Source: CALABS01 sp050260775
Lineage (GTDB): Bacteria; Pseudomonadota; Alphaproteobacteria; Rhodospirillales; Magnetospirillaceae
Direction of reading: 5' to 3'
Assembly: GCA_050260775.1 (NCBI GenBank)
Contig: JBLNCP010000044.1
Location: 19,306-83,305, forward strand
DNA: 64,000 nucleotides
In this document: in pieces, positions 9,601 through 18,249 of the stretch
How positions within the stretch are numbered: the stretch's first letter is position 1
Layout of the letters: each line of letters starts with the position of its first letter
Notes under the pieces: model-generated
The model's input: the letters and a program-made list of their open reading frames with translations, nothing else
Database searches by the model: none
Told to the model about the DNA's origin: nothing
Made by a program: the position numbers and the translations under genes

Positions 9601-11135
9601 CGCCGCACCACGACATCTATTCCATCGAGGACCTGGCCCAGCTCATCTACGACCTCAAGCAGATCAATCCCGAGGCCCGCGTCACGGTGAAGCTGGTCAG
9701 CCGCTCCGGCATCGGCACCATCGCCGCCGGCGTGGCCAAGGCCAAGGCCGACACCATCCTGATCTCCGGCAACGTCGGCGGCACCGGCGCGTCCCCGCAG
9801 ACCTCCATCAAGTTCGCCGGCCTGCCGTGGGAACTGGGGCTGTCCGAGGCCCATCAGGTGCTGACGCTCAACCGCCTGCGCCACCGGGTCAAGCTTCGCA
9901 CCGACGGCGGCCTCAAGACCGGCCGCGACATCGTCATCGCCGCCATGCTGGGCGCCGAGGAGTTCGGCATCGGCACCACCAGCCTGATCGCCATGGGCTG
10001 CATCATGGTCCGTCAGTGCCATTCCAACACCTGCCCGGTCGGCGTGTGCACCCAGGACCCGGCGCTGCGGGCCAAGTTCACCGGCTCGCCCTACAAGGTG
10101 GTCAACCTGTTCACCTTCATCGCCGAGGAGGTCCGCGAGATCCTCGCCTCGCTGGGCGTGCGCTCGCTCAACGAGATCATCGGCCGCACCGACCTGTTGA
10201 AGCAGGTCAGCCGCGGCGCCGCCCACCTCGACGACCTCGATCTCAATCCCCTGCTGGCGCAGGCGGATTCCGGCGGCTACGCCCGCTACTGCACCCAGGA
10301 GGAGCGCAACGAGGTCCCCGAGACCCTGGACGCCCAGATCATCAAGGACGCCCGCCCGGCGTTGGAGGAGGGCGAGAAGATGCAACTCGCCTACAACGTC
10401 AGGAACGTGCAGCGCGCCATCGGCACCAAGCTCAGCCACAAGATCACCCGGAAGTACGGGATGGAGGGGCTGCAGCCCGGCCACATCACCGTGCGTCTGC
10501 GGGGCTCGGCCGGCCAGTCGCTCGGCGCCTTCGCGGTGCAGGGCCTCAAGCTCGAGGTGTTCGGGGATTCCAATGACTACGTCGGCAAGGGCCTGTCGGG
10601 CGGCACCATCGTGGTGCGTCCGCCGGTGTCGAGCCCGCTCAAGTCCAACGAGAACACCATCATCGGCAACACCGTGCTCTACGGCGCCACCGCCGGTAAG
10701 CTGTTTGCCGCCGGCCAGGCCGGCGAGCGCTTCGCGGTGCGCAACTCGGGCGCCTCGGCGGTGATCGAGGGCTGCGGCTCCAACGGCTGCGAGTACATGA
10801 CCGGCGGCACCGCCGTGATCCTCGGCCCCGTCGGTGCCAATTTCGCCGCCGGCATGACCGGGGGCATGGCCTTCGTCTACGACGCCGACGAGACCTTCGC
10901 CCTCAAGGTCAACCCGGAATCGGTGGTCTGGCAGCGGGTCGAGACGGAGTATTGGGAAGGCGTGCTCAAGTCCCTGATCAGCGAGCACGTGGCCGAGACC
11001 CAGTCCAACTGGGCCCAGGCCTTGCTGGCCGACTGGAACCGCGAGATGCGGCGCTTCTGGCAGGTCGTGCCCAAGGAGATGCTGTCGCGCCTGGAACACC
11101 CGGTGGCCCGCGGCGCGGCGGTGGCGGCGGAGTAG
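6603..11135 (+). CDS. gltB: Glutamate synthase (NADPH) large subunit
   Basis: A 1510-residue alpha subunit of glutamate synthase. The start at 6603 gives MSENFVAEYLANERLL; Cys29 in HDACGVGL is the expected class II glutaminase nucleophile, exposed after propeptide removal. The glutaminase domain (HQRYSTNTFPTW, AHNGEINT) is followed by the central domain, the FMN-binding synthase barrel (SPQTSIKFAGLPWELGL), the 3Fe-4S ligands (CIMVRQCHSNTCPVGVC) and the C-terminal beta-helix GXGXG domain. Length is normal for the family. It works with GltD just upstream as the main route of ammonium assimilation together with glutamine synthetase. Confidence 0.97.
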   Translation: MSENFVAEYLANERLLNEAGIDTTAHDACGVGLVASLDGRPRREVVVAGIEALKVLFHRGAVDADGKTGDGAGIHVEIPQDFFADHVRHTGHEPGPGRIAIGMVFLPKTDLGAQERCRCIVETEILSFGYAIYGWRQVPVDVSVIGEKANATRPEIEQIIVANTLGTPEERFEADLYILRRRIEKRVLGEHITDFYICSLSCRSIIYKGMFLAEQLTSFYPDLLDERFVSRFAIYHQRYSTNTFPTWRLAQPFRMLAHNGEINTLAGNVNWMKAHEPRMAHEVFGHHVEDIKPVVQPGGSDSAALDNVFEVMCRAGRSAPMVKQMLIPESIGQNALMPDAHRAFFSYCNAVIEPWDGPAAICATDGRWVVAGMDRNGLRPMRFTITTDGLLIVGSETGMVKVPEGEVVEKGRVGPGQTIAVDLEQGRLYRDGELKDTLAGRRPYADWTRRITELDSLVKTGAPEPVELSVEELKRRQLSYGLTMEDMELILHPMVEEAKEAVGSMGDDAPLAVLSDHYRGLHHFFRQNFSQVTNPPIDSLRESRVMSLRTRLGNLGNILDEHETQCDVLALDSPVLSNAEFEAMRRYMGPAAAEIDCTFEVGSGDPASGEHALRDALGRIRREAEEAVRAGCTHLILSDKDVSPGRAPVPMILAAGGVHSHLVRERLRTWTSLNVRSGEALDVHYFAVLIGVGATTVNAYLAQEAIADRHRRGLLGALSLAECIKNYKKAIDQGLLKIMSKMGISVISSYRGGYNFEAVGLSRSLVAEFFPGMTSRISGIGLNGIEKKTIEQHAKGFFADMAVLPVGGFYRFRRGHETHAFEGTLIHTLQTAVATDSYSTYKRYSEGMRRQPPVTIRDLLDLRPAGQPVSVDEVESITEIRKRFLTPGMSLGALSPEAHGTLNIAMNRIGAKSVSGEGGEDRDRYRPRPNGDNANSAVKQIASGRFGVTAEYLNMCREIEIKVAQGAKPGEGGQLPGFKVTVEIAKLRHATPGVMLISPPPHHDIYSIEDLAQLIYDLKQINPEARVTVKLVSRSGIGTIAAGVAKAKADTILISGNVGGTGASPQTSIKFAGLPWELGLSEAHQVLTLNRLRHRVKLRTDGGLKTGRDIVIAAMLGAEEFGIGTTSLIAMGCIMVRQCHSNTCPVGVCTQDPALRAKFTGSPYKVVNLFTFIAEEVREILASLGVRSLNEIIGRTDLLKQVSRGAAHLDDLDLNPLLAQADSGGYARYCTQEERNEVPETLDAQIIKDARPALEEGEKMQLAYNVRNVQRAIGTKLSHKITRKYGMEGLQPGHITVRLRGSAGQSLGAFAVQGLKLEVFGDSNDYVGKGLSGGTIVVRPPVSSPLKSNENTIIGNTVLYGATAGKLFAAGQAGERFAVRNSGASAVIEGCGSNGCEYMTGGTAVILGPVGANFAAGMTGGMAFVYDADETFALKVNPESVVWQRVETEYWEGVLKSLISEHVAETQSNWAQALLADWNREMRRFWQVVPKEMLSRLEHPVARGAAVAAE

Positions 11136-11176
11136 GGCGAACCCTCTCCCGCACGCGGGCGAGGGGCAAAAAGAAA

Positions 11177-11208
11177 AACGGCGGTCCCTCGGCAGAGGGG
11201 CCGCCGTT
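11177..11208. terminator. Bidirectional hairpin terminator after gltB
   Basis: AACGGCGG-t-CCCTC, a GGCA loop, then GAGGG-g-CCGCCGTT form a strong stem. It is preceded by an A-rich run and followed by a short T-rich stretch, so it can serve gltB on the plus strand and the DUF1150 gene on the minus strand. A smaller hairpin (CCCTCTCCCGC / GCGGGCGAGGG, about 11143-11166) lies just before it. Confidence 0.8.
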
Positions 11209-11225
11209 GTTCATTCAGCCACGCC

Positions 11226-11471
11226 TCAATGCACGCTCAGGGGTTCCAGCTCGTGCTGCTTGATGGCGGCGAAGGCGAGGTCGCGGGTCGGCGCCAGGCC
11301 CATGTGGGTGCCGTCGGCGGCGTGGATGGACCAGCCCTCGGCATTGTCGACGACGACGCGCTTGACGAAGGCGATGTCGGGCATGCCCCAGATCGCCAGG
11401 TCACCGGGGCTCATGTTGCGGGGCAGGGCCGTCCGGTTCGGGTGGTCTTCCCTGTTCGGGTGGTCTTCCAT
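11226..11471 (-). CDS. DUF1150 family protein
   Basis: An 81-residue protein of the DUF1150 family, found in alphaproteobacteria next to small heat-shock genes; function unknown. The core is GDLAIWGMPDIAFVKRV and IHAADGTHMGLAPTRDLAF. The N-terminus carries a short tandem duplication (EDHPNR twice), encoded by a near-exact direct repeat around 11441-11468. It starts one base after the Hsp20 stop in the same direction, so the pair should be co-transcribed. Confidence 0.85.
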   Translation of the reverse strand: MEDHPNREDHPNRTALPRNMSPGDLAIWGMPDIAFVKRVVVDNAEGWSIHAADGTHMGLAPTRDLAFAAIKQHELEPLSVH

Positions 11472-11472
11472 G

Positions 11473-11952
11473 TCAGCCCTCCTTGGCCGGACTCAGCCGG
11501 CCCCTGGGATTGGGTTCGGCACGCTTCGGATCGCCAAGGGCGCCCTGGATGGGAATGGTGCGGACCCTCGGCTCGGGCGTCGGGCGCTCGAGGTAGACGC
11601 TCAGGAGGCCGTTCTCCAGCTTGGCGTCCCTCACTTCGATGCCCTCCGCCAGCACGAAACTGCGCTGGAACTGACGCGCGGCGATGCCGCGGTGCAGGAA
11701 GATGCGGTGCTCGCTGTCGTCCTCGGTGTGGCGGCCCCGGATGATCAGCTGGTTGTCCTCCAGCGACACCGCCAGATCGTCCATGGAGAAGCCGGCGACG
11801 GCCAGCGTGATGACCAGTCCATTGTCACCGATCTGCTCGATGTTGTAGGGCGGGTAGCCCTCGGCGTTGGTCTTGGAAATGCGGTCGAGCACGCGCTCGA
11901 AATGATCGAACCCGAGTAGAAGCGGGCTATTGAAGACAGGCAGGCGAGTCAT
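11473..11952 (-). CDS. Hsp20 / IbpA-type small heat-shock protein
   Basis: A 159-residue ATP-independent holdase chaperone. The alpha-crystallin domain spans roughly residues 35-130: YNIEQIGDNGLVITLAVAGF, then QLIIRGRH and ENGLLSVYLERP. The C-terminal tail contains IPIQ, the I-x-I-like motif used for oligomer assembly. The start at 11952 has a strong GGAGGAGG site just upstream. It forms a two-gene unit with the DUF1150 gene. Confidence 0.92.
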   Translation of the reverse strand: MTRLPVFNSPLLLGFDHFERVLDRISKTNAEGYPPYNIEQIGDNGLVITLAVAGFSMDDLAVSLEDNQLIIRGRHTEDDSEHRIFLHRGIAARQFQRSFVLAEGIEVRDAKLENGLLSVYLERPTPEPRVRTIPIQGALGDPKRAEPNPRGRLSPAKEG

Positions 11953-12060
11953 TCTGCGTCCTCCTCCGGCGAGCGAGAAACGGAACTGGCGGGCCCGATG
12001 ACCGGCACCCTCGGCGCAAGGGCCCCACCTTCGCGTCGGCGGGCCTCCCTTACGCCAGAC

Positions 12061-12090
12061 TATTTTGGATGGACTGGGGCCGTCGTCAAG
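12061..12090 (-). promoter_or_regulatory. Possible promoter for hsp20-DUF1150
   Basis: Reading the minus strand, CTTGACG (12090-12084) is followed after 17 bases by AAAATA (12066-12061), which gives a leader of about 100 bases before hsp20. The CTTG element would suit either sigma-70 or a heat-shock sigma (RpoH). The -10 is poor, so this is tentative. The site overlaps the bases just past the TusA stop. Confidence 0.3.
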
Positions 12091-12091
12091 A

Positions 12092-12340
12092 TCACGCCTT
12101 GCGGATCCTGAGCCGATGGATGCCCTCGGCGGCTTCGCCCGGCTCGGCGGTGCACGATTCCACGGTGTGCCCGAGCTCGGCGACCGAGCGCGGGACGTTG
12201 GCCAGCGGCTCGCGCCCCTTCAGTCGGATTTCTGCCACTTCGCCCGACTTCATGCGTTCCACCAGCAACTTGGTACGGACGAACGTCATTGGGCAGAGGT
12301 CGGCGGTGATGTCGAGATAGTAGTCCGCTGGGTCAATCAT
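12092..12340 (-). CDS. TusA-family sulfur carrier
   Basis: An 82-residue TusA/SirA/YedF-type protein. The family cysteine lies in LCPMTFVRTKLLVERM, the CPxP-like motif that carries persulfide sulfur. The second position is Met rather than the usual Pro, and the proline after Cys is kept. The likely start is the ATG at 12340 (MIDPADYYLDI); an ATG four codons upstream (12352) is also in frame. Such proteins supply sulfur for tRNA thiolation or molybdenum enzymes; the specific role is not visible here. Confidence 0.8.
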   Translation of the reverse strand: MIDPADYYLDITADLCPMTFVRTKLLVERMKSGEVAEIRLKGREPLANVPRSVAELGHTVESCTAEPGEAAEGIHRLRIRKA

Positions 12341-12375
12341 GCGATTTTGCAACTTTCCTTTTTGCCGATTGGTTA

Positions 12376-12404
12376 TTGCCAGAACCTGGCAAAAGAATTA
12401 TATA
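12376..12404 (+). promoter_or_regulatory. mucR promoter overlapping a palindrome
   Basis: TTGCCA (12376-12381), a 17-base spacer and TATATA (12399-12404) fit a sigma-70 promoter 37 bases ahead of the mucR start. The -35 is the left arm of a perfect palindrome, TTGCCAG-AAC-CTGGCAA (12376-12392), a natural position for a repressor to block RNA polymerase. Autoregulation is inferred from the position only. Confidence 0.55.
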
Positions 12405-12440
12405 CGGCCTCATAATCGTAACTGGAGGCCAGCTCTAAAA

Positions 12441-12866
12441 ATGTCGGAGCGTTCGAACAACGGCGACCTGCTCAGCTACACCACTGAAATCGTCGCCGCG
12501 CATGTCGCCAACAACACCGTCGCCGTCAGCGATCTTCCGCAGTTGATCAACGAGGTCTACAGGACCCTGGCTTCGGTCGGCAACGTGCAGCCTGCTCCCG
12601 AGCGTCCCCAGCCGGCCGTCCCCGTCAAGAAGTCGGTGACTCCCGAGTACATCATTTGCCTGGAGGACGGCAAGAAGCTGAAGATGCTGAAGCGGCATCT
12701 CAAGACGGCCTACAACATGACTCCCGAGGAATACCGCGAGCGCTGGGGCCTGCCCGCCGACTATCCGATGGTCGCCCCCAATTACGCGCAGCACCGTTCC
12801 AGCCTGGCCAAGAAGATCGGCCTGGGCACCAAGCCGCGCAAGCGCACCACGAAGCGCGCCGGCTAA
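12441..12866 (+). CDS. mucR: MucR/Ros family transcriptional regulator
   Basis: A 141-residue regulator of the MucR/Ros family. The DNA-binding core is VTPEYIICLEDGKKLKML, KRHLKTAYNMTPEEYRERW and GLPADYPMVAP. In zinc-binding members the motif reads CLECG with a second His in TTHH. Here the second Cys is Asp and the distal His is absent, so classical Cys2His2 zinc binding looks impaired, as in some rhizobial homologues. The C-terminus is Lys/Arg-rich (KPRKRTTKRAG). Family members control exopolysaccharide, motility and cell-cycle genes. Confidence 0.92.
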   Translation: MSERSNNGDLLSYTTEIVAAHVANNTVAVSDLPQLINEVYRTLASVGNVQPAPERPQPAVPVKKSVTPEYIICLEDGKKLKMLKRHLKTAYNMTPEEYRERWGLPADYPMVAPNYAQHRSSLAKKIGLGTKPRKRTTKRAG

Positions 12867-12887
12867 AGACTTCACACGCGAACGGAG

Positions 12888-12924
12888 GGCGCCGCGAGCA
12901 GATCTTGGGCTCGCGGCGCCTTTT
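12888..12924 (+). terminator. Rho-independent terminator after mucR
   Basis: A perfect 11-base stem GGCGCCGCGAG / CTCGCGGCGCC with an 11-base loop is followed by TTTT. It separates mucR from the downstream fur-family gene, which therefore needs its own promoter in the 60 bases that follow. Confidence 0.85.
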
Positions 12925-12984
12925 GGTTTATGATCGTCCCTGGGTTTATAGTCCCACCACGGGTGTCATCAATACGGGTTGGCC

Positions 12985-13416
12985 ATGGTCTCGCGAATCG
13001 AACAGCGCTGCATGGAAAAGGGAATGAAGATGACCGACCAGCGTCGCGTCATCGCCCGGGTGCTTTCGGAATCCGAGGACCATCCCGATGTCGAGGAAGT
13101 CTATCGCCGCGCCACCGGCATCGACCCCCGCATCTCGATCGCCACCGTCTACCGCACCGTTCGTCTGTTCGAGGAGGCCGACATCCTCGAACGCCACGAT
13201 TTCGGTGATGGCCGCGCCCGCTACGAGGAGGCGCCCAACGAGCACCACGACCACCTGATCGACATGCAGTCCGGCCGCGTCATCGAGTTCACCAGCCCGG
13301 AGATCGAGGTGCTGCAGCGCGAGATCGCCAAGCGCTATGGCTATCGGCTGGTCGGTCATCGCCTTGAGTTGTATGGAGTTCCGTTGACTTCGGCGGATGA
13401 TCGGGAAGAGAAATAG
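12985..13416 (+). CDS. fur: Fur-family metal-responsive repressor
   Basis: A 143-residue ferric uptake regulator family protein. The winged helix includes MTDQRRVIARVL and recognition helix ISIATVYRTVRLF. Metal-site residues are present in RARYEEAPNEHHDHLID, but the CxxC motif that often follows is absent (LIDMQSGRVIEF), as is usual in alphaproteobacterial Fur/Mur proteins. The start is ATG 12985; a TTG six bases upstream is a weaker alternative. Whether it senses iron or manganese cannot be told from sequence. Likely targets include the FTR1 locus near 52 kb. Confidence 0.9.
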   Translation: MVSRIEQRCMEKGMKMTDQRRVIARVLSESEDHPDVEEVYRRATGIDPRISIATVYRTVRLFEEADILERHDFGDGRARYEEAPNEHHDHLIDMQSGRVIEFTSPEIEVLQREIAKRYGYRLVGHRLELYGVPLTSADDREEK

Positions 13417-13464
13417 CCCGCACGGGCCCTGGGGGCCGCATCTGCGAACGGAGCGCGAGGAACG

Positions 13465-14328
13465 ATGGGATCGCTGGTGGATGTCGAGCGGGCTTCGGCC
13501 AGCCTCGAAGTTCGGCTTGCCAGGAACGACGAAGAAGTCGCCGCCGCCCAGGCCCTGCGGTACCGGGTCTTCTACGAAGAGATGGGGGCGCGTCCCTCGC
13601 CGGACATGGCGTCGCGCCGCTCCGACTTCGACGATTTCGACGCCATCTGCGACCACCTGCTGCTGCTCGATCCCGCCCGTGACGGCGGCGCCCGGGTGGT
13701 CGGCACCTACCGCCTGATCCGGCGTTCGGTCGGCGAGCGCTTCGGCCGCTTCTATACCGCCGGCGAATACGACATTTCCAAGATCCTCGCCAAGGGCGGC
13801 AACTTCATGGAGCTCGGCCGGTCGTGCATCGATCCGGCCTACCGCAACCGCTCGACCATGAACCTCATGTGGGCAGCCATCGCCGCCTACGTGTGGGAGC
13901 ACAAGGTCGACCTGATGTTCGGCTGCGCCAGCCTGCCGGGAACCGAACCGGAGAAGCTGGCGACCCAGCTCGCCTATCTCCACCACTTCCACCTCGCCCC
14001 CGAGGAAATCCGGCCGCGCGCCCTGCCCGAGCTCTACATCGACATGCGCCTCAAGCCCAGGGAGGAGCTGGACCCGCGCCGGGCGGTGCGCGAGCTGCCG
14101 CCGCTGATCAAGGGCTACCTCCACCTCGGCGGTTTCATCGGCGACGGCGCGGTGATCGACCGTCAGTTCAACACCACCGACGTCTGCATCATGGTCAAGA
14201 CCGACCTGGTGACCGAGAAGTACATCAAGCACTACGACCGCACCGCGCGGGCCCCCCAGGCGGTGGGTATGGCCCAGGACGGGGCCGAGGACGATACTCG
14301 CGACGGGGCGGGCAGCCGGCCCGCATGA
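13465..14328 (+). CDS. olsB: Ornithine-acyl-ACP N-acyltransferase
   Basis: A 287-residue GNAT-fold acyltransferase of the OlsB / hemolysin-like family. It transfers a 3-hydroxyacyl chain from acyl-ACP to ornithine, giving lyso-ornithine lipid. Family features are QALRYRVFYEEMGA, DHLLLLD, VVGTYRLIRR and the core NFMELGRSCIDPAYRN. The assignment is supported by the gene directly downstream, an OlsA-type acyltransferase joined by an ATGA overlap. A GAGGAA site precedes the start. Confidence 0.88.
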   Translation: MGSLVDVERASASLEVRLARNDEEVAAAQALRYRVFYEEMGARPSPDMASRRSDFDDFDAICDHLLLLDPARDGGARVVGTYRLIRRSVGERFGRFYTAGEYDISKILAKGGNFMELGRSCIDPAYRNRSTMNLMWAAIAAYVWEHKVDLMFGCASLPGTEPEKLATQLAYLHHFHLAPEEIRPRALPELYIDMRLKPREELDPRRAVRELPPLIKGYLHLGGFIGDGAVIDRQFNTTDVCIMVKTDLVTEKYIKHYDRTARAPQAVGMAQDGAEDDTRDGAGSRPA

Positions 14329-15179
14329 TCAGCCCCGCCGTCATCAGCCCCGCCGTCGCCACCCTCCGTCTCGCGGCGTTCATCCTGTGGACGCTGGTGG
14401 CGCTGGTGCCGTACCTGCCGCTGTTCTTCGCGCGCTGGCGGGGGTGTGCGCGCTACGTGCGCCGGTACTTCCAGGGGGTGGCGTGGATCTGCGGCATCCG
14501 GGTGGCGGCCGAGGGGCGGCCGCAAGGGGGCGAAGCCCCCGTGCTTTTCGTCTCCAACCATGCCAGCTACCTCGACATCATCGTGCTGGGGACGCTGATC
14601 AACGGCTCCTTCGTGGCCAAGACCGAGGTCGCGGGCTGGCCGGGCTTCGGGTTCCTGGCCAAGATGGCCAGGACCGTGTTCGTCGCCCGCCGCCGAGGCG
14701 GCACCGCCCGCGAGCGCGACGCCCTGCAGGAGCGGCTGGACGCCGGGGATTCGCTGATCCTGTTCCCCGAGGGAACCTCCAACGACGGCAACCGCGTGCT
14801 GCCCTTCAAATCGGCGCTGTTCGCGGTGGCCGAACGCGACCGGCTCGTGGTGCAGCCGGTGTCGCTGGCCTACACCCGCTTGGACGGGCTGCCGATGGGG
14901 CGCGCGTTCCGGCCCTTCTACGCCTGGTACGGCGACATGACCCTGCCCGACCATCTGTTCCAGGCGCTGGGGCTCGGGCGGATTACGGTGGAGGTGGTGT
15001 TCCACCGGCCGGTCCGCCTGTCCGATTTCCGCGACCGCAAGGCGCTCGCCAATCATTGCCATGACGTGGTGACGCGCGGGGTGGTCACCCTGCTGGCCGG
15101 CCGCTGGCGCGATCACGCCGCCGAGGCGCAGGCGCTGGAACAGGCGCCGCTGCCCCTCGATCCCGTCGCGGAAGGGTAA
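14325..15179 (+). CDS. olsA: Lysophospholipid / lyso-ornithine-lipid acyltransferase (PlsC family)
   Basis: A 284-residue membrane-bound O-acyltransferase. One N-terminal hydrophobic segment (LRLAAFILWTLVALVPYLPL) precedes the PlsC domain. Catalytic NHxxxxD appears as NHASYLD, and the acceptor motif as FPEGTSNDG. Coupling to olsB through an ATGA overlap makes the second step of ornithine-lipid synthesis the best role, though phosphatidic acid synthesis cannot be excluded. The N-terminus has a small in-frame repeat (ISPAVISPAV). Confidence 0.87.
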   Translation: MISPAVISPAVATLRLAAFILWTLVALVPYLPLFFARWRGCARYVRRYFQGVAWICGIRVAAEGRPQGGEAPVLFVSNHASYLDIIVLGTLINGSFVAKTEVAGWPGFGFLAKMARTVFVARRRGGTARERDALQERLDAGDSLILFPEGTSNDGNRVLPFKSALFAVAERDRLVVQPVSLAYTRLDGLPMGRAFRPFYAWYGDMTLPDHLFQALGLGRITVEVVFHRPVRLSDFRDRKALANHCHDVVTRGVVTLLAGRWRDHAAEAQALEQAPLPLDPVAEG

Positions 15180-15248
15180 GACGGACGGCAAGCCGTCGAC
15201 GGTTGCCGCATTGTTCCCGCGCTTCCAGGCAGGAGCGGGCGGCAATCC

Positions 15249-15276
15249 TTGACTCCTGGCGCCGCGATGCTAGGTT
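15249..15276 (+). promoter_or_regulatory. Candidate promoter of the miaB operon
   Basis: TTGACT (15249-15254), a 16-base spacer and TAGGTT (15271-15276) lie about 90 bases ahead of miaB. This is the only good sigma-70 match I see in the gap after olsA. It could drive miaB-phoH-ybeY-corC-lnt, whose genes all overlap. Confidence 0.5.
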
Positions 15277-15362
15277 GAACCTCACCGGGCGGCACCTCGT
15301 CGGTTCCGCCCCGTTCGCATTTTCGGCTCGTTTTTCGGCGGCGGAAGGCCGCCTGGATCGCA

Positions 15363-16717
15363 TTGGCCAAGAAGCTCTTCGTCAAGACCTACGGCTGCCA
15401 GATGAACGTCTATGACTCCGCCCGCATGGCGGATGTTCTGGCGCCGCTCGGATACACCACCGCCGACGCTCCCGAGGATGCCGACATGGTCATCCTCAAC
15501 ACCTGCCACATCCGCGAGAAGGCGGCTGAGAAGGTGTTTTCCGAGCTCGGCCGCCTCAGGCAGCTCAAGGCCGGCCGCGATAACGGCATGATCATCGCCG
15601 TGGCCGGCTGTGTCGCCCAGGCCGAGGGCGAGGAGATCCTGCGCCGCGCCCCCTTCGTCGACATCGTGCTGGGGCCGCAGACCTATCACCGCCTGCCCGA
15701 GATGGTGGCGCGCGCCAGCCGGGCCGCGCAGCAGAACGGCATGGGCGGCGCGGTGCTCGACACCGAGTTTCCCGCCGAGCCCAAGTTCGACCACCTGCCC
15801 GAGGCCCGCGCCGAGGGCTCCAGCGCCTTCCTGTCGGTGCAGGAGGGCTGCGACAAGTTCTGCACTTTCTGCGTGGTGCCCTATACCCGCGGCGCCGAGT
15901 ACTCGCGTCCGGCCGCCGCCATCCTGGAGGAGGCCCGCCGCCTGGTCGCCCAGGGGGTGGTCGAGCTGTCGCTGCTGGGCCAGAACGTCAACGCCTGGCA
16001 TGGCGACGCCCCGGGCGGCGCCACCTGGGGGCTGGGACGCCTCATCCGCGAGCTGGCCGAGATCGACGGCCTCGAGCGCATCCGCTACACCACCTCGCAT
16101 CCGCGCGACCTGGATGACGACCTGATCGCCGTCCATGCCGAGGTCGACAAGCTGATGCCGTTCCTGCACCTGCCGGTGCAGTCGGGCTCGGACCGCATCC
16201 TCGACGCCATGAACCGCCGCCACGACCGCGCCACCTATCTGCGCCTGGTCGAGAAGCTCAAGGCGGCGCGCCCCGACCTGGCGCTGTCCTCGGACTTCAT
16301 CGTCGGCTTCCCCGGCGAGTCCGAGCGGGACTTCGGCGACACCATGGCGCTGGTGCGCGAGGTCGGCTTCGTCCAGACCTATTCGTTCAAGTATTCCGCC
16401 CGCCCGGGCACGCCGGCCTCGACCATGCCCAACCAAGTGGACGAGGCGGTCAAGGAGGCGCGGCTGGCCGAGCTGCAGGGGCTGCTGCACGACCTGACGG
16501 TGTCCTTCAACCGCGCGTCGGTGGGGCGGGTGATGCCGGTGCTGTTCGACCGTCCCGGCCGCCATCCCGGCCAGCTGATCGGCCGCAGCCCGTACATGCA
16601 GCCGGTGCACGTCGAGGGCGCCGCCCACCTGATGGGCCGCGTCGTCCCGGTGCGTATCACCGAGGTGCACCCCAACAGCCTGGCCGGCACCGTCGATCAG
16701 GCGTTTGAAGCGAGGGA

Positions 16718-16727
<10 letters not shown>
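15363..16727 (+). CDS. miaB: tRNA-2-methylthio-N6-dimethylallyladenosine synthase
   Basis: A 454-residue radical-SAM methylthiotransferase that adds the ms2 group to i6A37 in tRNA. The N-terminal Fe-S domain has the three cysteines (YGCQMN, NTCHIREKA, AGCVAQ). The radical-SAM motif CDKFCTFCVVPYTRG gives CxxxCxxC. The C-terminal TRAM domain carries LIGRSPYMQPVHV. The start is TTG at 15363, which places KKLFVKTYGCQMN at the usual N-terminal distance; I see no better in-frame ATG. The 3' end overlaps phoH by 10 bases. Confidence 0.95.
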
Positions 16728-17706
<979 letters not shown>

Positions 17707-17710
<4 letters not shown>

Positions 17711-18249
17711 CCAGCCCGACTGCCCCAGACGCTGCCCCCGACGCCGTCATCGACGCCGTCATCGACGTGGCGGTGGAGAGCGAAGCGTGGACCGCCGCCC
17801 TGCCCGAGGCCGAGGCCCTGTGCCGGCGCATGGCCGCGGCGGCGCTGGCCGGCGGCGACGCCCCCGAGGGGCCGCTGGAGCTCAGCCTGGTCCTGGCCGA
17901 CGACGCCACCGTGCACGAGCTCAACCGCACCTGGCGCGGCAAGGACAAGCCCACCAACGTGCTGTCCTTCGCCGCCCTCGACGACGAGGATGCGCCGCAG
18001 GCGGCAGGGGCGCCGCTGCTGTTGGGCGACGTCATCCTGGCCTATGAGACCTGTGCCGCCGAGGCGGTCGAGCAGGGCAAGACGCTGGCCGACCACCTCG
18101 CCCATCTGGTGGTGCACGGCGTGCTGCACCTGCTCGGCTACGACCACGAGGACTCCGAGGCCGAGGCCGAGGAGATGGAGCGGCTCGAGACCGCCATTCT
18201 GTCCGCTTGCGGGATCAGCGACCCGTACGAGGGGGGACACGCACCATGA
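17707..18249 (+). CDS. ybeY: Endoribonuclease YbeY (rRNA maturation)
   Basis: A 180-residue metal-dependent RNase used in 16S rRNA 3' maturation and ribosome quality control. The zinc-binding H3xH5xH motif appears as HLVVHGVLHLLGYDH. The conserved NRTWRGKDKPTNVLSF precedes it. The N-terminus has an extra 20 or so residues rich in Asp/Ala (PDAAPDAVIDAVIDV), including a short repeat. It overlaps phoH and corC by four bases on each side. Confidence 0.94.

Noticed and set aside
4830..11099. Minus-strand open frame of 2089 codons
   Set aside because: It is antisense to gltD and gltB, is rich in His/Ala/Gly/Leu as expected from high GC third positions, and matches no family.
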